DNA of 64,000 nt from Mogibacterium neglectum. GTDB taxonomy: Bacteria > Bacillota > Clostridia > Peptostreptococcales > Anaerovoracaceae. The stretch is from the NCBI RefSeq assembly GCF_030644205.1, contig NZ_CP128647.1:930001-994000 (forward strand), given 5' to 3'. The notes below the pieces were generated by a model that made no database searches, had not been told where the DNA came from, and saw only the letters and a list, made by a program, of their open reading frames with translations. This document shows, piece after piece, positions 1 to 7,364 of the stretch; positions within the stretch are counted from its first letter, which is position 1, and each line of letters starts with the position of its first letter. The translations under genes were made by a program, and so were the position numbers.

Positions 1-536
1 GGACACATCAGTGAAGATATAAGATCATCTGCATTTAAAATCAGTCTGGTTGATTTATCGATATACGATTCTAGAATAGATCTCATATATTCTGGATGTC
101 CGTTTCTCATAATTGAGTCACGAGATAAATTAGTGACCACTAAATAATCAATATGAACATAGGGAAATATTCTTCTTGAAGAAAGCTCGTCTATTTCAAA
201 TACCGCCGTACCGTATTTATGTTTTCCAGTCAAACTTACACTTCTTATAAGAGATGTTGTAATACCGGTGATTGTATTAGAACCGGCAGAATTATTAAGC
301 ACCTTCTCCCCTAAAAAAGTAAGAGAATCATTTAGTAAATTGGAGCATGTAGTTTTGCCGTTAGTCCCAGTTATCCCAATTATTCTATTAGGTAATTCAA
401 TGTACCTGAGAAAATTTGGACATATTCTAATAGCAACTATACCGGGAAAGTTAGTGCCATTATGCCTAGTAATCTTAAGCGCGATAATAGATAGCTTTGC
501 GACTAAGAGAGCGCAAAAAAAGCGCAATTTACCCAT
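1..536 (-). CDS. murT: MurT-like Mur ligase (lipid II isoglutaminyl synthase subunit), partial
   Basis: Partial gene: the start codon is at 536 and the C-terminus lies beyond the left edge. About 178 residues are visible. They open MGKLRFFCALLVAKLSIIAL, followed by a basic stretch and the Mur-ligase P-loop GITGTNGKTT at about residue 62. Next come SAGSNTITGITTSL and FEIDELSSRR, an order typical of MurT rather than of MurC-F. MurT and GatD together amidate the D-Glu of lipid II to isoglutamine in many Gram-positives. The gatD partner would be expected just downstream, outside the window, so it could not be checked. An RBS-like AGAAAGG lies about 13 bases upstream, rather far. The ATP-grasp gene ends 47 bases upstream on the same strand, so co-transcription is likely. 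Confidence 0.82.
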   Translation of the reverse strand, partial: MGKLRFFCALLVAKLSIIALKITRHNGTNFPGIVAIRICPNFLRYIELPNRIIGITGTNGKTTCSNLLNDSLTFLGEKVLNNSAGSNTITGITTSLIRSVSLTGKHKYGTAVFEIDELSSRRIFPYVHIDYLVVTNLSRDSIMRNGHPEYMRSILESYIDKSTRLILNADDLISSLMC

Positions 537-583
537 TGATACGTGTCAACCTTTCTTTGTTATCAGTTAAGCATAAATATAAA

Positions 584-1618
584 TTATTTTCGGAGCTCAT
601 CCTTGAAGCTAGGTACAAGCTTTAGAATATCAGGGATAACTCCAATTCTACTAGGATTCTGATATGGAAGCTGCATGTAGTCATAAGCAGTATAATCATT
701 TCCTTCAACAATCTTAGGTCCCTTATTAGTTACAGCGACGTCCCATCCTACATACCTCATCTCAGGAACCTTCATTGCTGCACGAAGAATCATGTCTTTT
801 GCTTCTTTGAACATTGGTACCTCATAATTTGTTAAATCGTATCCAGTATCAGGATGTTTTGTATATATCAAATCTGTATCGGTATTTCCGCTATGAAAAG
901 GAAAATGAACAACGCCTTTTTCTAAATCAATTGGAGCATGGATTCCATGAACATCGATAAATCGACCATCTACACCAAATTTTTGCGCGGCAAAGAACAA
1001 ATGTGGTTCTTTATCATCTCCGATAATCGTAATCATACGCATAGTATTGAGCGCTGGTTCATACACTTCACGAATCTTATCATGATTTATAAGATACTCT
1101 TCAACAACTCCAAATCCCTTTTCTTTTATATAGTCATAAAATTTTCGTGCATCTTCGAAGTCTGAAATTCTGATGATTTCAGCACCCTTCCCACATGAAA
1201 GATCAAGCATTTTACCAAATCCGACTTCATTTTCATTATAAAACCGCGTTGCCTCATCAAGATTGCAGTTAAGTGCATCAAGAAAATCTCTATCGATGAA
1301 CTCTTTAAAAACTTCATCGAATTTATTCTTATTATCGAAAATCTTTGCCTTTTCTGGGTTATTTAGGAAAGTGATTAATTTTTTACTTCGCATACGTGTC
1401 ATATACGTATCACGTGTTTTGTCGTCTAGCTCATAAAAATGATAAGTTATATAATCATAGTAACCGCTGCCGAATAATCTGTAGCAGTGGTAAATATCTC
1501 TTATAATGCTAGACCTACTTTTTCCACATCTTCGGTTAATCTCGGTAGCTACCTCATTTAATTTTGAGAATTTAGCTCCTGAAAGTACTCTAAGTTTATA
1601 ACGTAAATTTACACTCAT
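584..1618 (-). CDS. Sugar-transfer-associated ATP-grasp family protein
   Basis: A 344-residue protein that I assign to the ATPgrasp_ST group (the alpha-L-glutamate-ligase-related family found near cell-surface sugar genes). The support is the C-terminal metal/ATP-binding signature GWDVAVTNKGPKIVEGN at residues 291-307 and the preceding FPFHSGNTDTDLIYTKHPDTGYDL. The N-terminal 100 residues are helical and basic, as usual in that group. ATP-grasp enzymes join a carboxylate to an amine or thiol through an acyl-phosphate, but the substrate here is unknown. It sits between coaE and murT on one strand, which suggests (inference) a cell-envelope substrate. An RBS GAGGT precedes the ATG. No signal peptide or membrane segment is visible. 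Confidence 0.75.
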   Translation of the reverse strand: MSVNLRYKLRVLSGAKFSKLNEVATEINRRCGKSRSSIIRDIYHCYRLFGSGYYDYITYHFYELDDKTRDTYMTRMRSKKLITFLNNPEKAKIFDNKNKFDEVFKEFIDRDFLDALNCNLDEATRFYNENEVGFGKMLDLSCGKGAEIIRISDFEDARKFYDYIKEKGFGVVEEYLINHDKIREVYEPALNTMRMITIIGDDKEPHLFFAAQKFGVDGRFIDVHGIHAPIDLEKGVVHFPFHSGNTDTDLIYTKHPDTGYDLTNYEVPMFKEAKDMILRAAMKVPEMRYVGWDVAVTNKGPKIVEGNDYTAYDYMQLPYQNPSRIGVIPDILKLVPSFKDELRK

Positions 1619-1677
1619 AACTCTACCTCACGTAAATCGAGACATATAATTTTATCACAAATATTACTCGCTCTCAA

Positions 1678-2277
1678 TTAAGTCTTGAGTTTGTATTTGT
1701 CTAGAAGTATGTTAACTGCGATCTTCAAATCATCAACTGCGGAATTATTCTCAATAATATCAGTTGCAAGTACACATTTTTCTTCATCACTTAACTGCGA
1801 ATCGATAATTCTTGTAATCATTTCATTATCAAGTCCATCTCGTTCAGCTACTCTAGTTATCCTTTTATCTTCATCTGACACAACTAACCATACTGCATCA
1901 AATTCATCTTCCATATCATATTCAAACAGGAGAGGTGCTGCGACGAAAACTACATTTTTCCCTGATAGTTCATAGACTTTTAAAATACGATTAATGGTAT
2001 CGATAACTGATTTTGTAACTATATCCTCAAATTTACGTTTCATCTCATTGTTACTAAATATAAGCTGGCGAATATATTCACGTGATAGGCCTTTTTCGAT
2101 TGAAGCAACATCGGGACCAAATACCTCGATTATTCGTTCAACCGCACACCCTTCTGGACCAGTCATTTCACGAGATATAACATCTGCATCGATAATAGTA
2201 TATCCTAAATATTCAAGATAATTTGTGATGACCGTTTTTCCTGAGCCGATTCCACCAGTAATAGCAATCCTTAACAT
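1678..2277 (-). CDS. coaE: Dephospho-CoA kinase
   Basis: Last step of CoA synthesis: phosphorylates the 3'-hydroxyl of dephospho-CoA with ATP. The Walker A motif GGIGSGKT is at residues 8-15 from the chosen start, followed by the family's DADVISREM and a central FVAAPLLFE segment. About 199 residues matches the usual length. An in-frame TTG three codons earlier is possible, but AAGGG abuts it directly, whereas the ATG at 2277 has that RBS at about 9 bases. The RBS lies against the polA stop codon, so polA and coaE are translationally close and almost certainly co-transcribed. The polA-coaE pairing is common in Firmicutes. Confidence 0.93.
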   Translation of the reverse strand: MLRIAITGGIGSGKTVITNYLEYLGYTIIDADVISREMTGPEGCAVERIIEVFGPDVASIEKGLSREYIRQLIFSNNEMKRKFEDIVTKSVIDTINRILKVYELSGKNVVFVAAPLLFEYDMEDEFDAVWLVVSDEDKRITRVAERDGLDNEMITRIIDSQLSDEEKCVLATDIIENNSAVDDLKIAVNILLDKYKLKT

Positions 2278-2289
2278 ATGATGCAACCC

Positions 2290-4896
2290 TTATTTTAAAT
2301 CATACCAAGTACTACCAGTATGCATATCACACACAAGCTTAACCTTAAGTGCGAAAGCATTTTCCATATTACGTCTTAACAATTCCTTGACAACCTCAAG
2401 CTCGTCATTATCCGCTTCAATGATCAATTCATCGTGAATTTGAAGCACTAGTTTAGATTTTAAGTTCCTATCCTTAAGCTCGCGATACACTTTGTTCATG
2501 GCCAATTTAATTATGTCAGCAGCACTTCCCTGAATAGGAGTATTCATAGCCAATCTATTTGCTAATTGACGATCCATATATTTGCGCGATGCAAATTCAG
2601 GAATTTGTCTTATGCGGCCCATTATCGTCTTAACAGCGTAATCACGCTCCCCTATTTTGATCTGTTCATCGAGGTAGGCTTTGACTGCCGCGTGCTTTGA
2701 AAAGTAATCATCGATATATCTTTGAGCTTCAGCCCTTGAAATCATTAGTTCTTCACTTAACCCGAACCCGCTCATTCCGTAGATGACTCCGAAATTTACG
2801 GCCTTTGCTCTAGATCTATCAAGCGGTGTTACTTGATCTAGTGGCATATTAAACACTCTTGAAGCGGTTATTCGGTGAATATCTTCATTGTTGTTGAACG
2901 CATTTATCAGAGATTCATCGCCACTCAGCGCTGCTAAAATTCTAAGTTCAATCTGTGAATAGTCTGCCCCTATGAATGTATGATCATCATCACTAGTAAC
3001 GAAAGCTTTTCTAATGTTACGACCATATTCATCACGAATTGGAATATTTTGTAGATTTGGTTCAGTACAACTGATTCTACCAGTCGCAGCGACTGTCTGG
3101 TTGAAATGCGGATGGATTCTATTGTCGTCAGCTATAAGAGCAATGAGTCCATCTATATATGTGCTTTTTAGCTTAGTAGCTTTTCTATATTCCAGAATAT
3201 CATTAACGATGGGCTGTTCATCTTTAAGCTTCTCTAATACATCTACTGATGTAGAATATCCAGTCTTCTTTTTGCTACGAACTGGATAAGGAATACCCAT
3301 ATTTTCGAATAATATCACTCCAAGTTGTTTAGGTGACTTAATGTTAAATGACTGTCCAGCTTTTTCATAAATTGAAGTTTCTAAATCTGTTATTCTCGAA
3401 TCGAGTTCGTTCCCAACCGACTCTAGAACAAATCTATCTACCTTCATACCGACAGCTTCCATAGCTGCCATAGTTTCAATAAGCGGAAGTTCACATTCCT
3501 CGTAAACTGTGACAAGTCCATTCGAATCTATTTCTTCCTTCTGACCTTCATAGACTTTTAAAATATAAAGCAAACGAACGAAATCCTCAGTTGATTCGTC
3601 ATAAGTAAAATCAGTGTATTTAACGAGCATTTTATCTAATGAATACTTGCTTCTATTGGGATCTAAAAGGTATTCCGCAACAAAAGCATCATGTTTGATT
3701 CGCATACTGTTTATATTATATTTAAGTAATGTGTATATAAATGGTTTTATGTCATAACAGATATACTCGTATCCTTGACTCATAAGCATTTCGATAGCAG
3801 AAGAAACATTAAGCGGTGATAGCTCAACTTTAGTAATTATCTTTTCTTCAGCTGATAATAGCGAAACATTATCAAGCAATGGCATACTGGTGTGGTTATC
3901 AATACCTTTAAATGTTATAACAACTTCACTTCCTGGACTCACTCTGTCATAGAATTTTGAAGGATCTACAGCCTTATATCTAGAGTATTCGTTATAAATA
4001 TTAGCACCTTTGCTCTCAGACTCTGTTACTGCGTCGATTTCACTTAAATCCAATTTTTTAATAAGACTATTAAATTCAAGACTCCTATATATGTTGAGGA
4101 GTTTTTCATAGTTAGGTTTTACGAATTTTAAATCGTCGAACTTATAGTCTAGCGGTACATCACGCTTGATGGTAGCAAGCGATTTAGATAGCTTAGCCAT
4201 CTCTTTATTATCCCTGATATTTTCACCAAGCTTACCTTTAATCTTATCTGCATTCTCTAGAACACCTTCAACTGATTCGTATTGCTTAAGAAGAGCAATT
4301 CCTTTCTTCTCACCAACTCCCGGAACACCAGGAATATTATCAGATTTATCACCCATGAGTCCTTTGAGATCTATAAACTGCTTTGGAGTTAAAGAGTATC
4401 GGTTTATCATTGCAGCTTCATCATACATGTCAAATTCGGTCATACCCCTCTTATTGATTATGACCTTAGTATTCTTATCAACAAGCTGAAGTTCATCTTT
4501 GTCACCCGTAATTATAATTGACTCTATACCTCTATTCGAAGCTTTTGCTGTAATTGTACCTATTAAGTCATCTGCCTCGAATGCTTCCTTTTCAAATACA
4601 GATATATTCATAGCATCTAGGACATCGTGCATGAGAGGGATCTGTGACAGAAGTTCAATTGGAGTCTGTTGTCTACCTGCCTTATACTCCTCATATTGTT
4701 TATGCCTAAAAGTCTTAGCTTTCATATCAAAGCAAACAGCAACATAGTCAGGTACATAATCACCTAAGATTTTATTTAGCATATTGATAAAGGCGTACAC
4801 ACCATGTGTGTACACCCCTTCTTTAGTCATCATTGGTCTCATAGCAAAATAAGCCCTAAAAAGCAAACTGTTACCATCTATTATCACAAGTTTCAT
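2290..4896 (-). CDS. polA: DNA polymerase I
   Basis: About 868 residues in the usual three parts. The N-terminal 5'-3' exonuclease has MKLVIIDGNSLLFRAYFA, ITGDKDELQLVD and LKGLMGDKSDNIPGVPGVGE. The middle 3'-5' exonuclease-like domain looks catalytically dead: the DxE strand normally written DTET is replaced by VVITFKG, although HDAFVAEYLLDP is kept. The C-terminal polymerase has AATGRISCTEPNLQNIPIR, motif A DYSQIELR, the O-helix RSRAKAVNFGVIYGMSG and motif C LQIHDELIIEA. It fills gaps and removes RNA primers during replication and repair. The ATG at 4896 is chosen to match the conserved N-terminus; the TTG at 4899 has better spacing from AGAGG and cannot be excluded. First gene of the polA-coaE-ATP-grasp-murT run. 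Confidence 0.96.
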   Translation of the reverse strand: MKLVIIDGNSLLFRAYFAMRPMMTKEGVYTHGVYAFINMLNKILGDYVPDYVAVCFDMKAKTFRHKQYEEYKAGRQQTPIELLSQIPLMHDVLDAMNISVFEKEAFEADDLIGTITAKASNRGIESIIITGDKDELQLVDKNTKVIINKRGMTEFDMYDEAAMINRYSLTPKQFIDLKGLMGDKSDNIPGVPGVGEKKGIALLKQYESVEGVLENADKIKGKLGENIRDNKEMAKLSKSLATIKRDVPLDYKFDDLKFVKPNYEKLLNIYRSLEFNSLIKKLDLSEIDAVTESESKGANIYNEYSRYKAVDPSKFYDRVSPGSEVVITFKGIDNHTSMPLLDNVSLLSAEEKIITKVELSPLNVSSAIEMLMSQGYEYICYDIKPFIYTLLKYNINSMRIKHDAFVAEYLLDPNRSKYSLDKMLVKYTDFTYDESTEDFVRLLYILKVYEGQKEEIDSNGLVTVYEECELPLIETMAAMEAVGMKVDRFVLESVGNELDSRITDLETSIYEKAGQSFNIKSPKQLGVILFENMGIPYPVRSKKKTGYSTSVDVLEKLKDEQPIVNDILEYRKATKLKSTYIDGLIALIADDNRIHPHFNQTVAATGRISCTEPNLQNIPIRDEYGRNIRKAFVTSDDDHTFIGADYSQIELRILAALSGDESLINAFNNNEDIHRITASRVFNMPLDQVTPLDRSRAKAVNFGVIYGMSGFGLSEELMISRAEAQRYIDDYFSKHAAVKAYLDEQIKIGERDYAVKTIMGRIRQIPEFASRKYMDRQLANRLAMNTPIQGSAADIIKLAMNKVYRELKDRNLKSKLVLQIHDELIIEADNDELEVVKELLRRNMENAFALKVKLVCDMHTGSTWYDLK

Positions 4897-4923
4897 CAAC
4901 TATTTTCCTCTCGTTAATCACGC

Positions 4924-6186
4924 TTATTTGCCAATAACTGAACGTGATGCTTTAAGTCCATAAGCATCAGTTGCAGCGAGCGCACCGTCAATTACACTAT
5001 ACTGAATAATATCGGTGGCAAGTGCTGCAAAAGCATCAAAATTAACTTCTACTTGATTCGTTGTCATTACAAAAATTGCATCTCCGTCAAGAGTTCCGTG
5101 AACTGGCTTTATTGCTCTTGCATAACCGTCGTGCAATATTGAAGCTAGCTTATTCGCTTGAGTTTTAGTCAGCTTTGCATTAGTAATCAAGCATGATAAT
5201 GTCGTATTGAAAGGAACATCATATCCCATTTCTTCAACAGGAATAGATTCATGCTCTGGTTCATCGTGTACACTATTTGCGTTATGCAAAGAGTCATGGT
5301 GTTCATCTGCTCTTTTGTCCGGATATACGTCCGTTGAATTTTGCTGTTCGCCCTCATCACGCTTAATAGTTAGTTCTTCAGTCGCAATACTATTAACTGT
5401 ATCATCGTCAAATTCATTTGTAACAACAATTTCATCATTTTTAAATGGATCACGAATATCAGGTGCCTCTGGACCAGCTTCACCATGAACATGATTTTTA
5501 ATTACAGAAATAGAACCTTTAATGTATTCTTTATCTTTGCTCAAAAGTCCTGCAATTATATTGTTATTACCGTTAGATACGTCTCCAAAAGCATTAACAG
5601 CAGTTATTGCACCAACTTCAAGAACTTCATCAGAACAAGCAAAGGTACCAAGGGAGGATTTCATAGCTCTATCCATCCCATAAAATTTACCTACAGATGC
5701 TCCTGTTCCTGCGCCATGATTACCATGATCAAAAATTCCTTCGTATGCATTCATGCATGCCTGTATCCCCATATTTAAGTCAGGTCGAATATCACTCGAA
5801 CCGACATCCAAGTCGTAAAGCGAAGCTTGTGTAACTATAGGAATATTGCGCTCACCGACTTTAAAGCCAATGCCTTTATCTTCGAGATATTTCATAACAC
5901 CTGAACCAGCCTCGAGACCAAAAGCACTTCCACCGCTCAAAACAACTGCATTAACAGCTTGAACAGTATTTTCTGACTTTAGAAGGTCTGTCTCGCGAGT
6001 GGCTGGACCACCACCCTTTACATCAACTCCAGCTACAGCACCTTTCTCAGATATAATGACAGTACAACCAGTGCCAGCACTTTGATTTTCAGCATTGCCC
6101 AGTTTAAAGCCATTAATTTCCCTTACGTCAATTCTCTTAAAGCCCATTCTCTGATACCTTTCGCTTATATTCTTACCTTCATACAC
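4924..6186 (-). CDS. P1 family peptidase (DmpA-like aminopeptidase/esterase)
   Basis: A 420-residue member of the DmpA / L-aminopeptidase-D-esterase family of N-terminal nucleophile hydrolases. Visible family blocks are GCTVIISEKGAVAGVDVKGG, AVVLSGGSAFGLEA, GNHGAGTGASVGK and the late FNTTLSCLITNAKLTKTQAN. The proenzyme should self-cleave between N327 and T328, freeing Thr328 as nucleophile (known for the family; inferred here). Family members are usually 320-380 residues. The extra length is a very acidic, His-rich, low-complexity stretch at about residues 258-325, directly before the cleavage site. Met14 is an alternative start. It lies 25 bases upstream of polA on the same strand. The natural substrate is unknown. 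Confidence 0.85.
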   Translation of the reverse strand: MYEGKNISERYQRMGFKRIDVREINGFKLGNAENQSAGTGCTVIISEKGAVAGVDVKGGGPATRETDLLKSENTVQAVNAVVLSGGSAFGLEAGSGVMKYLEDKGIGFKVGERNIPIVTQASLYDLDVGSSDIRPDLNMGIQACMNAYEGIFDHGNHGAGTGASVGKFYGMDRAMKSSLGTFACSDEVLEVGAITAVNAFGDVSNGNNNIIAGLLSKDKEYIKGSISVIKNHVHGEAGPEAPDIRDPFKNDEIVVTNEFDDDTVNSIATEELTIKRDEGEQQNSTDVYPDKRADEHHDSLHNANSVHDEPEHESIPVEEMGYDVPFNTTLSCLITNAKLTKTQANKLASILHDGYARAIKPVHGTLDGDAIFVMTTNQVEVNFDAFAALATDIIQYSVIDGALAATDAYGLKASRSVIGK

Positions 6187-6257
6187 GACAAAACAACATT
6201 AACTATTTAGTTTGTATCAATTCAACATATTATAGCATGTAACAGAGTTTAATTAAA

Positions 6258-6289
6258 CAAAATAAAAGCCTCACCATGCGATGGGGCTT
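6258..6289 (-). terminator. Rho-independent terminator of the 6S-like RNA
   Basis: On the minus strand AAGCCCCATC...GGTGAGGCTT folds into a stem with one C-A mismatch, followed by TTTATTTTG. It lies about 20 bases beyond the closing stem of the 6S-like RNA and about 70 bases before the P1 peptidase start, so it insulates the two units. Confidence 0.75.
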
Positions 6290-6299
6290 ATCATTTTTA

Positions 6300-6492
6300 A
6301 GAAAAGATCCGAAATACCGTCATGCTCTTAATTGACGCCCTATCGATTGATAAGGTGGGTACTTCCTGTCGCTATTCAGTAATTTCTAAGTTACTGGTAT
6401 ACCAGCTTAGCATATCGCTTAGCAGCGAACTAGGAATCCCGTGCAAGAAGTGTAGGTTCAATTAGTGATACACAACGCATATCCCAGAACTT
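6300..6492 (-). ncRNA. ssrS: 6S RNA (RNA polymerase-binding regulatory RNA)
   Basis: No protein gene fits here. The RNA's ends pair: 5' CTGGGATAT (bulged G) CGTTGTGT at the start pairs, with G-U wobbles, with GCATGACGGTATTTCGG at the end, closing about 190 nucleotides. The interior, with GAACCTACACTTCTTGCACG, GGAAGTACCCACCTTATC and TAGGGCGTCAATT, resembles what I remember of Firmicute 6S RNAs, including the CCCACCT box and long imperfect arms around a central bubble. 6S RNA mimics an open promoter and sequesters sigma-A holoenzyme in stationary phase. It has its own promoter (6501-6528) and terminator (6258-6289). An unrelated structured RNA remains possible. A covariance-model scan would settle it. 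Confidence 0.72.
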
Positions 6493-6500
6493 ATATTTAA

Positions 6501-6528
6501 ATTATATTCTCATTAAAACTAAATTCAA
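6501..6528 (-). promoter_or_regulatory. Sigma-A promoter of the 6S-like RNA
   Basis: On the minus strand, -35 TTGAAT (6523-6528) and -10 TATAAT (6501-6506) are 16 bases apart. The expected start near 6493 coincides with the first base of the paired end of the 6S-like RNA. Confidence 0.7.
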
Positions 6529-6529
6529 T

Positions 6530-6573
6530 ACTTGAAATTAAAAACGAATAGTGATTTAAGCACTATCCGTTTT
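6530..6573 (-). terminator. Rho-independent terminator after yebC
   Basis: Just past the yebC stop, AAAACGGATAGTG and CACTATTCGTTTT form a 13-base arm stem with one mismatch and a 7-base loop, followed by TTTTTAATTT. It ends the activase-yebC unit before the 6S promoter. Confidence 0.85.
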
Positions 6574-6578
6574 TGATT

Positions 6579-7304
6579 TTATTCGATATCAGGTAGGTCG
6601 CAGTTGTAGGACACTCTCTGTACATCATCATTATCATCAAGCGTATCAATTAGCTTATGAAGTGCCTTGATAGCTGACTCATCATCAACCTTTGATTCCA
6701 TTGATGGTATAAATTCAACTTCAGACTCAGCAATTTCATATCCTGCAGCTTTGAGTGCTTCGAGAACATTGTGATAATCAGTAGCTTCTGTTCTCACCTC
6801 GAAGTTATCATGATTAACAATCATATCCTCAGCTCCTGCCTCAAGTGCTTCCATCATCACTGTATCCTCATCAAGGCTATCAGTCTTCTCGATAAATATA
6901 ACACCCTTTCTAGAAAACATATAAGATACACATCCCGGAGTGCCTAGATTTCCACCATTCTTATCAAATGTAGATCTTACAAAAGCAGCTGTTCTATTTT
7001 TATTATCAGTTAAAGCCTCGACAATTACAGCAACTCCTGATGGACCATAACCTTCAAACAGCAGCTCCTCATACGATTCACCCGCTAACTCTCCAGTTCC
7101 TTTTTTGATAGCTCTATTTATATTATCATTAGGCATGCCTATAGCTTTTGCCTTATCTATCGCAACTCTAAGTGATGAGTTAAACTCAGGGTCACCACCA
7201 TCCTTAGCTGCGACAATAATCTGCCTTGTATACTTTGTGAACATCGCTGCTCTTCTTGCATCCTGTGCAGATTTTCTACCTGCAATTGTACCATGTCTAC
7301 CCAC
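6579..7304 (-). CDS. yebC: YebC/PmpR (TACO1) family protein
   Basis: A 241-residue YebC-family protein. The N-terminal block RKSAQDARRAAMFTKYTRQI and the GGDPEFNSSLRVAIDKAKAIGMPNDNINRAIKKG segment are diagnostic. The family was first described as DNA-binding regulators and is now linked to relief of ribosome stalling at proline-rich sequences (established for members, not tested here). The start is GTG at 7304, 7 bases after a strong AGGAGG. The first residues MGRHGTIAGR differ from the commoner MAGHSKW opening but keep the basic Gly-rich character. It follows the activase gene by 60 bases on the same strand and is closed by a strong terminator. Confidence 0.92.
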   Translation of the reverse strand: MGRHGTIAGRKSAQDARRAAMFTKYTRQIIVAAKDGGDPEFNSSLRVAIDKAKAIGMPNDNINRAIKKGTGELAGESYEELLFEGYGPSGVAVIVEALTDNKNRTAAFVRSTFDKNGGNLGTPGCVSYMFSRKGVIFIEKTDSLDEDTVMMEALEAGAEDMIVNHDNFEVRTEATDYHNVLEALKAAGYEIAESEVEFIPSMESKVDDESAIKALHKLIDTLDDNDDVQRVSYNCDLPDIE

Positions 7305-7364
7305 AGGTGGACCTCCTTTTATTTATTTTTTAATAAATTTGACGTTATATGATAGCATATCAGA

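Noticed and set aside
268-570. Plus-strand open frame of 100 codons at the left edge
   Set aside because: It is the antisense of the murT-like gene, whose minus-strand frame carries the Mur-ligase P-loop.
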